From positions 1,247,900-1,311,899 of the forward strand of contig JAJEKV010000104.1 of assembly GCA_021234155.1 (NCBI GenBank): a stretch of 64,000 bases of DNA, written 5' to 3'. A model generated the notes under the pieces. It searched no databases. It was not told the origin of the DNA and saw only the letters and a list, made by a program, of their open reading frames with translations. Both the position numbers and the translations under genes were made by a program. Origin of the DNA: Isoetes taiwanensis. Taxonomy: Eukaryota; Streptophyta; Lycopodiopsida; Isoetales; Isoetaceae. Positions 24,319 through 35,414 of the stretch are shown here, in pieces. Each line of letters begins with the position of its first letter. Positions within the stretch are counted from its first letter, which is position 1.

Positions 24319-24324
24319 TATAAA
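24319..24324 (+). promoter_or_regulatory. TATA box of the dirigent gene
   Basis: TATAAA lies 158 bp before the chosen start codon, in a CATATAAACATATAG context. A short (GATA)n run follows at about 24331-24344. No other TATA box fits better. Confidence 0.55.
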
Positions 24325-24481
24325 CATATAGATAGATAGATAGAAAATTTTGGCGTCTTTTGAGACCACCCAAGAATTATAGAATTGAGTGGCATTCACA
24401 AACAAGGATCTTGATATTGACTATAAAAGGGCACTTAGGAAAGAGAAAATAGGAGAGCCATTTTTTATCTTCACAGGCAAA

Positions 24482-24970
24482 ATGGCAATGAAACTTGGAG
24501 TTGTGTTTGTGTTATTAGTGGTGCTTCATTTGATAGTTGCAAAAAAGCACGACGTGATAGAAGTAGATTTCTACTTGCATGATATTGCAGTTGGAGCAGG
24601 AGCAACAGTGGTGCAATCAGGAGGGTCGAATTTGACACCTTTGCAGTTTGGACAAATATTCACAATTGATGATTTGGTCACTTCAGGGCCATCAAACACG
24701 TCTAGTGCATTAGGAAGGGCTCAAGGTACTTATACTTCTGCCTCCTTTGATGGCTTGTCTCTTTTCCTTGATTACACAGTCACCCTCCAAAATGGCAGCT
24801 TCAACATCCATGGTCTTGATCGGATCATAGATGACCAACGTTCTGTTGCCATAACTGGTGGCACTGGTATGTACGAATTTGCTATTGGTGTTGTCAAAAT
24901 CACAACCTTCTCTGCTATCGGACCCAACTTCATCTTGCTTTATCAAGCTCGTATGATTAAGTTGCTTTGA
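24482..24970 (+). CDS. Dirigent-family secreted protein
   Basis: The frame gives 162 residues. The ATG at 24482 is the first ATG; the frame opens earlier but with GTG. Residues 3-20 form a hydrophobic signal peptide (LGVVFVLLVVLHLIVA), so the product should be secreted to the cell wall. The mature part follows the dirigent eight-stranded barrel pattern: EVDFYLHDI, FGQIFTIDDLVT, LGRAQGTYTSAS, then the AITGGTGMYEFAIG block. Known of the family: dirigent proteins steer stereoselective coupling of phenoxy radicals in lignan or lignin-like synthesis. The usual Arg in the GTGxFxxARG motif is replaced (EFAIG), so the substrate is uncertain. It is intronless, as many dirigent genes are. The stop is TGA, followed by GAATAAA about 20 bp later. 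Confidence 0.88.
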   Translation: MAMKLGVVFVLLVVLHLIVAKKHDVIEVDFYLHDIAVGAGATVVQSGGSNLTPLQFGQIFTIDDLVTSGPSNTSSALGRAQGTYTSASFDGLSLFLDYTVTLQNGSFNIHGLDRIIDDQRSVAITGGTGMYEFAIGVVKITTFSAIGPNFILLYQARMIKLL

Positions 24971-24987
24971 TATGCATGACATTTCAA

Positions 24988-24995
24988 GTGAATAA
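24988..24995 (+). terminator. Candidate polyadenylation signal of the dirigent gene
   Basis: GTGAATAAAT lies about 20 bp after the stop codon. Plant polyadenylation signals are loose, so this is tentative. Confidence 0.35.
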
Positions 24996-25021
24996 ATTTG
25001 TGGTATTGCTAAAAATGCCAT

Positions 25022-28000
25022 CTATCTATCTATAAAAGTATATGAGTTACTTATTTTGTGTTATTTTTTCTTTTGATCTTGTTCTTTCCACATTGGGGAC
25101 GATCGACAATGTTTAAAACTGCAAATCCTAATTAATATTTCTTTTGAAATCATAGTAGAGCAAATTATAAGTTGAATTCATATCATTTCCTAAAGATTAT
25201 TCCACCAACTCCATGATGGTAAAAATCCGTTCCATTATCACCATACTGCTATAAAGAAGGCATTTAACTAATAAAGCAATCAAAAGTGTAAAGGGAATTC
25301 TTGGTATATTAGCTCGGTAATATGATTTATTTGTACATGCTACTTACTTGCTTTATCTTCTATGATATTTCTGATGGTTTATGTCTAGCTTTCCACTTGT
25401 TTTTCTCAATGTAGAGGGAGGTAGAGGAAGAGGAGGAACTTTAACATAAACTGAAGATCTAGTTAAATTAAAATGAATAACAACCATTGACATTAAATAA
25501 GTACCCTTGACCCCTATTATTTTGATGCATAGAAGGCGTCCCGCTGGCTGGCTCGGACAATTAAATGGAAGTTTAGAGCGATCCGAGGCCGCAATCTCTG
25601 AAAGTACACAAGCGGTATATGTGCCGATACATATTATTATTTTCGCAATGGTTGGACTAGTTCCCTTCGATGGTTATATTTTGAAGTGCTCTTGAAGTGA
25701 AGATTCAAATATAAGAGAGTAAACCATATCGCATAATGAAGAGTTTCTATTTCCTTTCTATTTTTTCAAGCACTTATAATATCTATTTTCAAATTAGGAA
25801 TAACATGTATAGATTGTGCCCAAGTAACGCATTTATAGTCAATGATTCAAACTTTTAACCATGCTCGATCAAATTTTATTTCTCCTCAATTTATTCTTTC
25901 GTACTTTGATGACAATGATCATATAAGTCACTTGAAGCAAAATCCCATGAACTACGTAATAATTCCAATTGGATAACCAATCTAAGTTGGAATTTCTTTT
26001 ATGTCATAATTGTCTTTGGATCAGCCATTCCAGCAAGTCATTTTTATTTATTCAACAGGTTTGATCAGCATGGATAACCCGTGATGGCGACATTAGGATA
26101 GGAGGATATGGTATATGGTATTGGTTTACAAAAAGTTAACTATATAAACAAGTGGGTACAAACAGGTACGTGATAGTTGGCAAGATGTCAAAACACCATA
26201 AGGGTTCAAAGAGGAATAAGAGGTAGGTGGAGAGGCAAGGACCAACATGGAATAGCAAATCTAGGTAAAGACCAAGGCAAGTTTGGCACCTGATTGCTAC
26301 AAGTTGAGACTCAAGATGACACTACCAATATTACTATCACTTCTTTTTTACTAAATTCTTTTTATCTAAATGGAAAGTTTATCATATGACATTGAAATTC
26401 TTATATTTTCTTGATTGTAATTATGCTGAAAATTTGAAATTTGACTTGTAATACTATTATGTTTGTGCAACTTTGGAGACAATGCCTACTTTGCAAGTGA
26501 ATTGATAAAGAAGTTCATTAAATGGATAATATAACCAGTGTGGAACAGGGGAGGAGTGATCAAGAGAAACTAGGGGCGGCAAGGTGGCGACGGTTTGATA
26601 GATTGATGGAAAGTTGCAGCAGGCAGGCAGACCTTTTAAGTATCAATTGGAGAGGAAGTTAAAGAGAATAAACACATCACATGTCGAAGTTGCAGGTCCA
26701 AGTTGGCACGAAAAGAAAAATGCAAATGGGATGGCAATGAAAAGGAGATGCACTGAAACATTGGACCTATTTTATATATGGCATATGTTGTGTGGGGTTA
26801 AGCATTAAACTTCACACTCAAGTTCATATCGATGAATGGGGAAGCAAACCTTGTGGCACCACAGAATGACAAAGGGAGCTCTTCCATGTGCATGCGCCTT
26901 GCCTTCCTTATTCTGATTACCATATTTATCCTTGTTATCCCTCCTCTACTTCCTCCATTGCCTCCTCCTCCCCTTCCTTTCATGCTCCTTCCTCTCTTTG
27001 CCTTCCTTAATCTGCTTCTTCTTGCCTCTTTGAGACAAATGCCTCCTTTTCCTCCTGTGGAGAGTTCTTGGAAGCTCTAGGCCTTGTGGAGGGTTCTTGA
27101 AAATCAATGTTGCATTTCCTTGCATTTTGCCCACTTTGTGAAGTAGCATTTCTTGTTCAGCGGTACATTTTGCTTTTGTAGTCTGTTTATCCTACACTTT
27201 ACTTAATGTCATGATATGAAGTTTTTGGATATGGTTCTGATGGTCAAGCTTTAATATAAGGATGTTGTATCCATTTTTTCTTTGTGTTCCACTTTGAAAT
27301 GTTAATGAAATTATTGTATTATAATAGATAGATAGATAGATATTTTAGATAGTATTATAATGATAAATAGTTAATAGAATATCCTTTATTATAAAGTTTT
27401 AGTGTATGTCGTGCATAAAACCCTAAAACTTTCGACGGCCCAGATTTGACCTAAAAAGTGAATGGCTCAGATATTTCACGGCTTCTTTTGCCCTTTTCTA
27501 ACTCTAGCGATGGCTTAGGAAAAGGCCGCCGGATTCCTTAAAAGAGACCACCATAGCTGCATGAAGCGGGCCACTCACCATTGTCTTAGATCCACTCACC
27601 ATTGTCTGATACAAGATGGCGTTAGCCCTAAAGAACCTTTGCAGCCGGATATGCAGAGCCAAGGATGTAGCTGTTGATTGAAGATTTCTGAGCCGGGTAA
27701 GTATGTAGCTGGTTTAGATAGAAGATTTCTAAGCAAGAGACAACATATTTGGGCGACAAATGATGCCGGAGATGGGCGGGATATGCAGAAAAGAGAATGA
27801 AGAGATGGGTTGGGAAGAAAGGGGTCGAGCTGTTAGGAGGAGATTCCGGCTGCAGAATCTGACATTTACAGGCTTGATTTTCATCTCTGTTCCGTTTTTA
27901 AAGTCTTTGCGATCGAGTCGACCTCCTTTGCTCCCCCTGCTGGCCGTCGGTCAGATCCAGAAGGCGAAGTCCCCCGCCAAAGATATCCGCATCAACAAAC

Positions 28001-29534
28001 TGGGTATTAGGCACTCAGCAGGTGTGGACTTCGACTCTAACAGAAACTTTTATCAGAGCTTGGAAAACTTAATATTTTTAAACTTCAACCTTTATGTTTT
28101 TTGAACGATTTGTGGTTGTATGTGCGGGGAAGGTGCCCCGTCTTTAAAAAGGAGTTTTTGTGGTCATACCACCATGTAGGTTCCAATGCTTGCCCGCTTC
28201 TGGCTTTGCTCCTATTTCTTTTAATAAAGGTTTGTGCTTTTCAAGATTTAATACGTTCTTGAGGTTTAATAATAGTCTGCCATGTCTATAGTTGTGGTTC
28301 CATTGTTGAAATTATCTATCAATATAAGAGACCCTTGATTATTTTCGTTAAGGGAAAATTGATTGCAGTGGTATAAGAAGCAGAAGTTACCCAAGCACAC
28401 GGTTCTTTGTTACCACAATGCCATCCAAACAAGGAGGCAGATGAAAACAGATCTGAGATGCACCCGAGGTCATTTTTGAAAGGTATTTATCTCATAGGAA
28501 AGCTTGGGAAATCTAAAGTTAGTACGCTTAACCATTTGTTTTGATTTTCTTGAAAAATTGCTACTTGGAGTAGATCCAACAATCGATCAAGAATGGCATG
28601 AAGAATTTGAGTATTCGACACACATCCAGTTTCTCACAGTTGGTTCTTGGAGTTTTATCTCTTTATCTTTCTCAATGTGAATTCATTCTCTGTTACACAA
28701 TTTTTCTTCTGAATTTTCTCAATCTCAATCCATTCTTTGCTAGATTAAGCACAGGTGTCGAGTCTCAAAATTGTGTTTTGTCTCTATGTTAATGTGTTGT
28801 TCATGGAATACTACTGTTTGGATCCATTTTATGCATCCATGATTGATTTCCTGACAACACATGAGACGATATTAAAAATTTTGCATTAAAACTATAGCAA
28901 GAAGATTGGTTAGAATTGTTCATAAAATTCAAAATCCTTTTTATGCCACGACAGTGCCAAACATTCAAACTTGGATAAAAACCCATAGTGCAAATTCGCA
29001 ATAAGAAAGCAAAAGGGCATACAGAAGGAGTAAGGTAGACTACTCAATTGTACACAACTATTCTAAGACATTCTATTTACATAGCATCACAACATCAAAT
29101 GAACAAGAAGGGTGTTCCCTCCCATGAACCCACAAATGGTGCCCCCTCCCACCTTAGAACAAGTGGTATAAACATGCAATGCATGTCAACACTTACATGT
29201 TCCGAACATTTACAAGTACCCAAAGGATGCCCAGCATCGTTTACATGTCCCCACATGATCCCAGCAACGCTGGGCACCTAACTAGTAGCCTATATAATTC
29301 TTGTGTTACGACTTCAATTCACATAGATGATGCAAGCAGGCAATTTTAGTTATTTGACCATATGTCAACTTTAGGCATTTGTGGAAAAGGATGGTGTGGT
29401 AGGTCCGAGGCAAGCATAATGGTCTAACCACACAAACATAATAATTACTCGGAGAATATCACACTTCATTGTTCTCATTATTCTCATACGACCTTTAGTA
29501 AAAGGACGGGTGCCTAAGCTTACCCCCGTTATGC
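25022..29534. other. Long stretch without a recognised gene
   Basis: AT-rich, with small frames only. Noted points: (GATA)4 at 27327-27342; a 19-bp tandem repeat CCACTCACCATTGTCT at 27571 and 27590; a 21-codon ATG frame at 27617 (MALALKNLCSRICRAKDVAVD) with a presequence-like look; and an open stretch at 27905-28100 with natural composition (AKDIRINKLGIRHSAGVDFD). The last two could be exons of one small gene, but I see no clear splice sites joining them. Confidence 0.35.
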
Positions 29535-29850
29535 CAGACCCTCTTGAATTCTGAAAAGAATAGGTCCAATGACATATGAGTTGAGCTTACTGCATGACCT
29601 TGGGATCCATCCTGTATTTAATGTAAGTCAATTGAAGCGTGCTATACTAGATATAGATAACGTGCTTAGTCCTGAGAGTATACCGCTTGTCTTAAACTCC
29701 TCTGTAATGCCGAAACATCTTTTGGATAAAAGAGTTCGGCAGTTGTGCAACAGAGATGTTGTAGAACATTTGGTCTTATAGTGAGGCCAGACTCCTGAGG
29801 ATGCCACATGGGAGTCGGATGAGTTCGTGCATTGGTTTCCTCACCTGAAC
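29535..29850 (+). pseudogene. Chromovirus integrase tail plus chromodomain fragment
   Basis: The + strand reads ILKRIGPMTYEL, then HDLGIHPVFNVSQLKRAI, the typical GP(Y/F) and HxVFHVSxLK region at the end of Ty3/Gypsy integrase. VRQLCNRDVVEHLVL then begins a chromodomain. After one stop the same frame gives GQTPEDATWESDEFV, its end. The piece is cut at about 29850, where LINE B reverse transcriptase begins. It belongs to a chromovirus different in sequence from the one at 13-18 kb. Confidence 0.85.
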
Positions 29851-30143
29851 TAATGTTAAGCAGGGGTGCCCTTGCTCACCAACATAGATTGTACATTGAT
29901 GAGCTAGAATCATGGTTAGCAATGCATGGAGGCTTTGGTGCTGAAGTTTGTGGATACGTTGTCCAATTGCTTTTGTATAATGATGATGTTGTGCTTATTG
30001 CATGTAGACCAAAGGATCTACAAAGACATCTTGATGCTCTCAGTGAATATTGTAGGCAAAGGGGGATGAGCATAATCCTATTCAAGTCCAAGATTATGAT
30101 AATTGGCAGTAGAACTTACCCAGACTTTATGTTTGACAGTTAG
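29851..30143 (+). pseudogene. LINE B reverse transcriptase fragment
   Basis: KQGCPC-SP-like sequence after 29855 (frame-broken GCPLSPT motif) leads into LYIDELESWL. Next comes the catalytic LLYNDDVVLIA (family form YADDxxL), then LQRHLDALSEYCRQRGM and a KSKIMIIGS block. It ends exactly where the LTR starts at 30144. The C-terminal part of a LINE continues at 37741, so the LTR element and the DNA element between them appear to have split this LINE. Confidence 0.82.
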
Positions 30144-30748
30144 TGTTAGTCCTGTACATACTGGTACAGGACTATTCATGCACACCGCGGACCAGGTCAA
30201 GAATAAGGAGCCACAGTCAGGTCCAGGTCAGTCGTCAAAAGCCCAGCAGAAGACCAAGCAGCAGACCAAGCAGCAGACCACGCAGAAGGCCACGCCCGTG
30301 CCAAAGAAGAGGCAGAGAACAGACAAGTGACGGGTCGTCAGCGTCAGCGTCAGCGTCATTTCAGGCACCTCAAGAGGCACCGCCAATATTCCTGCAAATC
30401 AGGCCTTCTTCCAGGAGTCGGCTCCGAGATCTGACAAAGTATCTATATTGGGCCAAAGGCCATTGTACTATATATATGAGTAGAGCTAGCATTCACGGGG
30501 CAGATGAGTTTTTGGTCTTATCTCCATTCTGTTTTCTCTCCATCGCGAGAGCTCATGTATCAGCATTGATATCAAAGAGTTTTGTTCTCATCATTGTGTT
30601 CTCATTGTTTTCTTTTGTTCTTTATCATTTCCTTTTCTTTGTTTGTTTTGCAAATCCCGCGTGACACAGCTACCAGATTCTCCTGTTTGATCCAAGGGTC
30701 CTCACAGAGGGCTGTCTTGCAGGAGTTCCCGAACCCAGACCCTAAACA
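30144..30748 (+). mobile_element. 5' LTR, Athila-like Ty3/Gypsy element
   Basis: It starts TGTTAGTCC and ends CTAAACA, giving TGTT/AACA ends. It aligns along its length with LTRs at 48396-48986 and 51223-51809. It carries a TATA box (30469-30476). A primer-binding site and gag follow directly. No 3' LTR partner is present. Confidence 0.88.
30469..30476 (+). promoter_or_regulatory. LTR TATA box
   Basis: TATATATA within ACTATATATATGAG is conserved at the same place in all three full-length copies of this LTR. It is the likely core promoter for the retrotransposon RNA. Confidence 0.6.
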
Positions 30749-30749
30749 C

Positions 30750-30769
30750 TGTCGCCGCTGCCGGGTCTG
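30750..30769 (+). other. Primer-binding site of the 30.1-kb Athila-like copy
   Basis: TGTCGCCGCTGCCGGG begins one base after the LTR end. It resembles the TGGCGCCGTTGCCGGGG site of plant Athila elements (tRNA-Asp type), which fits the RT motif of the related copy at 55.6 kb. Confidence 0.6.
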
Positions 30770-30795
30770 CTTTCATTTTCCTTCTTTCTTTTACA

Positions 30796-32143
30796 ATGTC
30801 TGCTCGTGCTTTCACTTCAGAGGAACTCCTTTGCCAGACGGCGTCTCGTTTGGAGCGCCATCAGCGTCTCGTTTATGCACCTCTGCCACACCATACAGAG
30901 ACTATGGCTGTTCCACCTCATTATGCATCTCCTCATACTCAGCCGCTCTATGCGCAAGGTCCGTCACAATCTTCTTTTCAGACTCTCAAACTGACCTATC
31001 CCACTTTTGGCAGTACTAAAGGCAAACCATTGGATCAAAGTGCTCCAGCCCACATGGAAGAATTTGAGGCTCTGGCTGTCCTAAATGGTCACGCTCAACC
31101 TCAACTGAAGTTCCACAACTTTTCCACCATGCTGCGTGGATCCCCCCATCAATGGCTCATGGCAAACAAAAGCCATTGGAAACAAAACTGGACAGAAATG
31201 AATACTGCTTTCCTTTCTCATTATGGCACCATAGATGATGATCAACTTCTTCTCAAGCAACTCAATGATCTTCAGCAAGAGCCCAAGGAGTCAGCCCGGG
31301 ATTTTGCGGATCGTCTTCATATCCTCCTCAACAAACTTCAAGAGTACCCCACGCAAAGCCAGATCCTCGTCTGGTTTCTACAGGGACTTCCTCTAGCTAT
31401 TCGTCTCATGACTGAATACCTGTGCCCCAAGACTTTGGAGCAGGCCATCGAACTCGTCAATCATTCAGTTAATGTTTCCTCCCGTGGCGTGGCCCTCAAA
31501 GAGCTATCCTTCATCCCTCCTATCATGGTTCCTCAGACTGCAGTTCAGCCTCAACACTCTATTCCTCAACGCAGTCAAATTTGGCGCCACATCTGCAAAT
31601 ATCAAGGCCATTTGGCTAACGAGCGCAATTCCTCAAATGGTCCTCCTCATTGTAAACGCTGCAACATGTGCAATCATGCCACGGAAGAATGTACTCGTAC
31701 TCATCCTATACCTTTTCGACAAAAGATGGTTTTTCAGGTCCAGACCACGCCTCAGCAACAAACGTCATACCAACCTCAGCAATTTCAAGCTCAACCACTT
31801 CAACAGTATCCACAATCTCAGCAATCTCAGCAGTCAAGAGGACAGGGCAACCGCCCCCCGTTTGATCCTTCCAAAGCTCAGTGTTATCATTGTCTGGAAT
31901 GGGGTCATACCACCATGGCGTGCCCTCAACTTCCTCAGGTTCAAGTCCAATTTCCAGGCACGAATCAAACCACCTCCGTACGCCTCACGGCCTATCAACT
32001 TTGGATCGCTAATGGCAAACAAGGCCCTCGTCCTGTTCTAAGGAAGCCACCACGAGTGCCACAACAACAAAGGTATCAACCAGCTCCTTCATCCACACCT
32101 CCTATGGATCAACAAGCACAGGAAGAAATTTACCAAGCTCTAA
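30796..32143 (+). pseudogene. Athila-like gag, interrupted by a DNA element
   Basis: An ATG (MSARAFTSEELLCQTASRLERH) opens about 449 intact codons of gag. Residues 110-250 carry the retrotransposon-gag region (HQWLMANKSHW, ESARDFADRLH, QILVWFLQGLP). Of three CCHC knuckles, the first is degenerate (IWRHICKYQGH). The second (CKRCNMCNHATEEC) and third (CYHCLEWGHTTMAC) are intact. Homology to 52.2-53.6 kb stops near 32143. The frame then runs into the terminal repeat of the element at 32144 and ends at 32199. Gag binds and packages the element RNA in virus-like particles. Confidence 0.88.
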
Positions 32144-32162
32144 ATGGGGAAATCTTTTCCAT

Positions 32163-32195
32163 GGTCTTTTTCATGCTGGTCTTTATGGTCTTTTT
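32163..32195. repeat. Left terminal inverted repeat
   Basis: GGTCTTTTTCATGCTGGTC followed by TTTATGGTCTTTTT pairs with the inverted copy at 37696-37727. Confidence 0.65.
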
Positions 32196-32217
32196 GTGAC
32201 CTCTTCGTGTAATCTGA

Positions 32218-33506
32218 CTATATCGAACATTGTTTTTTGGCAGACTTACCATCATTCTTATCAACATTTTTTCGCTTCCTATTATCAGAAGATAACTGCG
32301 CCTCTTCATATTGTGCCTTTGATGCACTATATAATTCATTATATTGCTCCAACTCCTCCTCATGAACTTCTCCATGGGAAAAATCAAGCCACCAAGGGTA
32401 ATTATCTCTTTCCCAATCACTCAAAACACCTTTCTTGTCCTTCAAGTTATACATAGTAGAGATCTCATCTAGAGTGGCCCATCTCCTTACCAAAACAGGT
32501 ATCTTATTAATGTACTGCTTAGAGAGGCAATAAACAAAGTATATGCAGATAATAAAATTCATTATTAGAGATTCACAATGTAGTAATAATAGTACATGCA
32601 TACTTTGAAATTTACCTGAAGCATACTCTCATCGAGGACTTCTTAATAACATATGCATCCTCCATTTTTGCACTCAAGGACATGTTCTTTTCAAATGTTT
32701 TGAACATGCTATCTCTATATTTCAACTTAAAATCATCAAACCATACTTCCAATGTGTCCCCTACACGACAATGTTCTTAGCTGATATAACCGAATCAAAT
32801 GTTTCCTTGGATTTTTTCAGGAGACGCTCGAGCCAAGTTTATTTTTTCAACCACTCATTAAATTCCTTGTCATTGTTTGGAATTTTATAACTAGATACTA
32901 TCGCAGTGCCGGAAATCATCCACTCCAACCACTTATCTCTAACACATGAATCAATTCTTGCTTTTGTCATGTCATTCAACTTCTCCAAAGTTACCCGAAT
33001 ATAATTATTCTCCAACTGTCTGCTTGTAACTATAGTAATCCAATTATGCCCCGAAACAGGATTTACAATAGCCAAATATTTTCCCATTTTGCTTGCCATT
33101 TTTGTCTCACCTCTTTCTCTGCTTTGATCTTAGCTTCATCATTACCCAATCCCTCACTATACTTTTCAGTTAGTGAGGCATCCGTTCTATAGTTCGCATC
33201 CCAGCAAATAAACATCTTTTTGGAAAGATCACTCCATTCCTCGTTGGACTGCAAACTAGACTAAAATGCTTCGTTTTTTTGCTTCCAAAAATCATCCCAG
33301 CTTTGCACAATCTGTTCTGTGACTGGAATTGTATTGCCCAATGAGTCAGTAATAGATAGAATAAAACTACCCTTCTCAAGTATGTACCCATCATTCCTTA
33401 GTGTCTCACGCATTGCCTTGGGTCCCTTAGTAACAATACGCACCGCTTGGTTAACTTGTATACAACAAAGAGGGATTAAGGGATTAAGGGAGGATCTCTT
33501 CCCCAC
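32218..33506 (-). pseudogene. Unidentified divergent gene of the two-gene element
   Basis: Several minus-strand frames line up into one broken protein of roughly 400 residues. Segment 33506-33261 (ends SWDDFWKQKNEAF) continues in the same frame after one TAG into 33254-33063 (EEWSDLSKKMFICWDANY). A frameshift leads to 33099-32839 (VSGHNWITIVTSRQLENNY, DKWLEWMISGTAIVSSY). Another leads to a segment near 32750-32620 (LEVWFDDFKLKYRDSMF) that ends at a CAG|GTAAAT donor. After a CTAAGCAG acceptor comes the last exon (PVLVRRWATLDEISTMY, DWERDNYPWWLDF) with a basic, nuclear-signal-like tail (RKRKN, KSAKKQ). I recognise no domain. It may be an accessory protein of the transposon. Confidence 0.55.
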
Positions 33507-33640
33507 ACAATTCTGAGTTCATTTAAGGTCTGGGATATCATTTGCATGGGACGTCTACAAGATCCTCTTCTTCATGCTTCTTTTATTTTTCCAGTGGTTT
33601 TTCAACATCACCCTCTTTAGGCTCAGCATCAATGCCAGGC

Positions 33641-33904
33641 CTATCCTCTGCACCTTGTAACTCTTCCATCAATGAAGTCTGATGTTCCCATATTCTCTTC
33701 ATCCCATTCTCTATGAACTGTCTCTTCATTCTTTTTATTCCTGCTTTTCGACACTTTTCTCTTCCTCATCTTCTCAGGTGTTCGTAATATAGTTCCTTTC
33801 CTTGTTACAACCATAGCACTTACAACCATAGCACTGCACATAACAAAAAAGTAAAGAATTAATTTTTGGCAATAGATAGCAGCACATAAAATACGAATTT
33901 GCAA
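33641..33904 (-). pseudogene. Possible first exon of the divergent gene
   Basis: An 87-codon minus-strand frame has a basic stretch (EKMRKRKVSKSRNKK) followed by acidic residues. It lies just upstream of the previous feature on the same strand and could be its N-terminal part. There is no known motif. Confidence 0.3.
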
Positions 33905-35414
33905 AGGATATGATTCACATCAAAATAAATTTTATGCCAAAGGGAACCTATTGTCTCAGCCGTAAAATAGGCAGTAAAATAAAATTCTAGAAACTAATAT
34001 ACAATAAAAGCTGGCCTTATTGTAGATTAGAAAAATGCAGACTAGAAGCCACAACTAGAAGCCACAGTACGCTCATGGTATGAAACCATGGCAAGAGAAG
34101 AGGTTCAGCTTTCTAATTCAAGCTCATACTTTGGCACAAATTTTTACGACGCCTAAACTCGTGGATAATAAACAATGAACTGTGCACATGAACGGTGAAC
34201 ATGATGAATCCAAAACATCAACAGCAAAGCATACCGTATGGACCGACGTGATAATCCTTCACAGTTAGCATAATGTTCTGAGAAGGAAGATATTATCTGA
34301 TTCAATATCTAGCACCAGAAGTAAGATGACAGAATGCGAATCAACCTGTTGCGTGTTCTGGATTTTAACCGTTCTATTATTACTTTATTCTATTTACGAA
34401 ATAAATACAGAAAAAATGGGCAAGAAACAACCTCAAACGGCGCCGTTTACAGTCTGATACAGTAACCTATCCAGCCATTTACAGTCTGATACAAACCTCA
34501 TTCACCTCATAACCTATCTAGCCTCCTGTTTAACCTATGTAGCCTCACTATACAGGAAGGAAAAGCTCAATGAAAAGCCCAAACGGCGTCGTTTGCTTGC
34601 TCTTTAACTATTTCTCTATTTATTTACAAGATCAAATGAGAGATCTAGAGATCTTTCAAACAGCACCGTTAAACTTTCAAATGAATTCATTCGAGTCATT
34701 CAAATGAATACATTCTAGTCTCTCAAACAGCACCGTCAAACATTCAAATGAATACCGTTAAACAGATCTTTCAAATCAATCAATACATTCGATGACATGA
34801 AAGAAGAATTTCTGGAAGGACCTAAACGGTGCCGTTTTGCGTTTGCCTGCTGTTCAATCTAAGATCAAGTTTCAGTACAACTGGCTGAGAAGCCCAAATG
34901 GCGCCGTTTGCTCAAGAAACGAAATGCTCTAGAAACAAATGCTCTAGATATGCTTTAACACGTTTTTAAGTTAATACGGTTTTTGAAACAACACGTTTTT
35001 TAATTAACACGGTTTGGGCCTAGTGCAAACTTGTAGGATTTCCTTATACAGTTAATACGCAATAATATAAGGTTAAGGAATACAAAACGTTAGGTTTCCA
35101 CTCCATGAAAATGGTGTAATAAATAGAGCTGCAATCTTGAAATATTATTAACGAAAATAGTGTCATAATTAAAAGCACAAATCAACATCCAGATTAGCTA
35201 TAACCGTAATAAAATCTGGAGGCTATCCATTAGACAAGTCGTTAATCTATGGGATCTTAAATCTTGCCGTTAATCTCTGGGATCTGTTTAGCATGTAATT
35301 TGAAGTAGCTCTCAAATTGGAGATTTCAAACTTCCTTAGAGATTTCAAACTTGCTTAGAGCTCCTGAATGGAAGAAAGTTTTGCAAAGAAGCTCCTTTCA
35401 AGGCATCTGGTCGA
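33905..35414. promoter_or_regulatory. Divergent intergenic region of the two-gene element
   Basis: No coding frame is seen. It holds four AAACGGCGCCGTTT-type palindromes, related half-sites (AGCACCGTTAAAC, AGCACCGTCAAAC) near 34660-34745, and short direct repeats (CAGTCTGATACA, twice near 34450-34490). It lies between two divergent genes, so it probably holds both promoters. Confidence 0.45.
34435..34909. repeat. Four AAACGGCGCCGTTT-type palindromes
   Basis: The sites are 34435-34448 (perfect 14-bp palindrome), 34581-34594 (AAACGGCGTCGTTT), 34825-34838 (AAACGGTGCCGTTT) and 34896-34909 (AAATGGCGCCGTTT). Each variant differs by one base. The second and fourth also share AAGCCCAAA before and TTTGCT after. 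They could be binding sites for a dimeric protein. Confidence 0.85.

Noticed and set aside
24389-24481. 31-residue upstream extension of the dirigent protein
   Set aside because: The extension starts with GTG, not ATG. The signal peptide begins right after the ATG at 24482.
26832-27080. Leu/Pro-rich 82-codon frame
   Set aside because: A CT-rich local composition explains it; no homologous motif or start context.
27327-27342. (GATA)n run as a regulatory element
   Set aside because: A short simple-sequence repeat, like the one near 24331. No nearby gene makes a regulatory role plausible.
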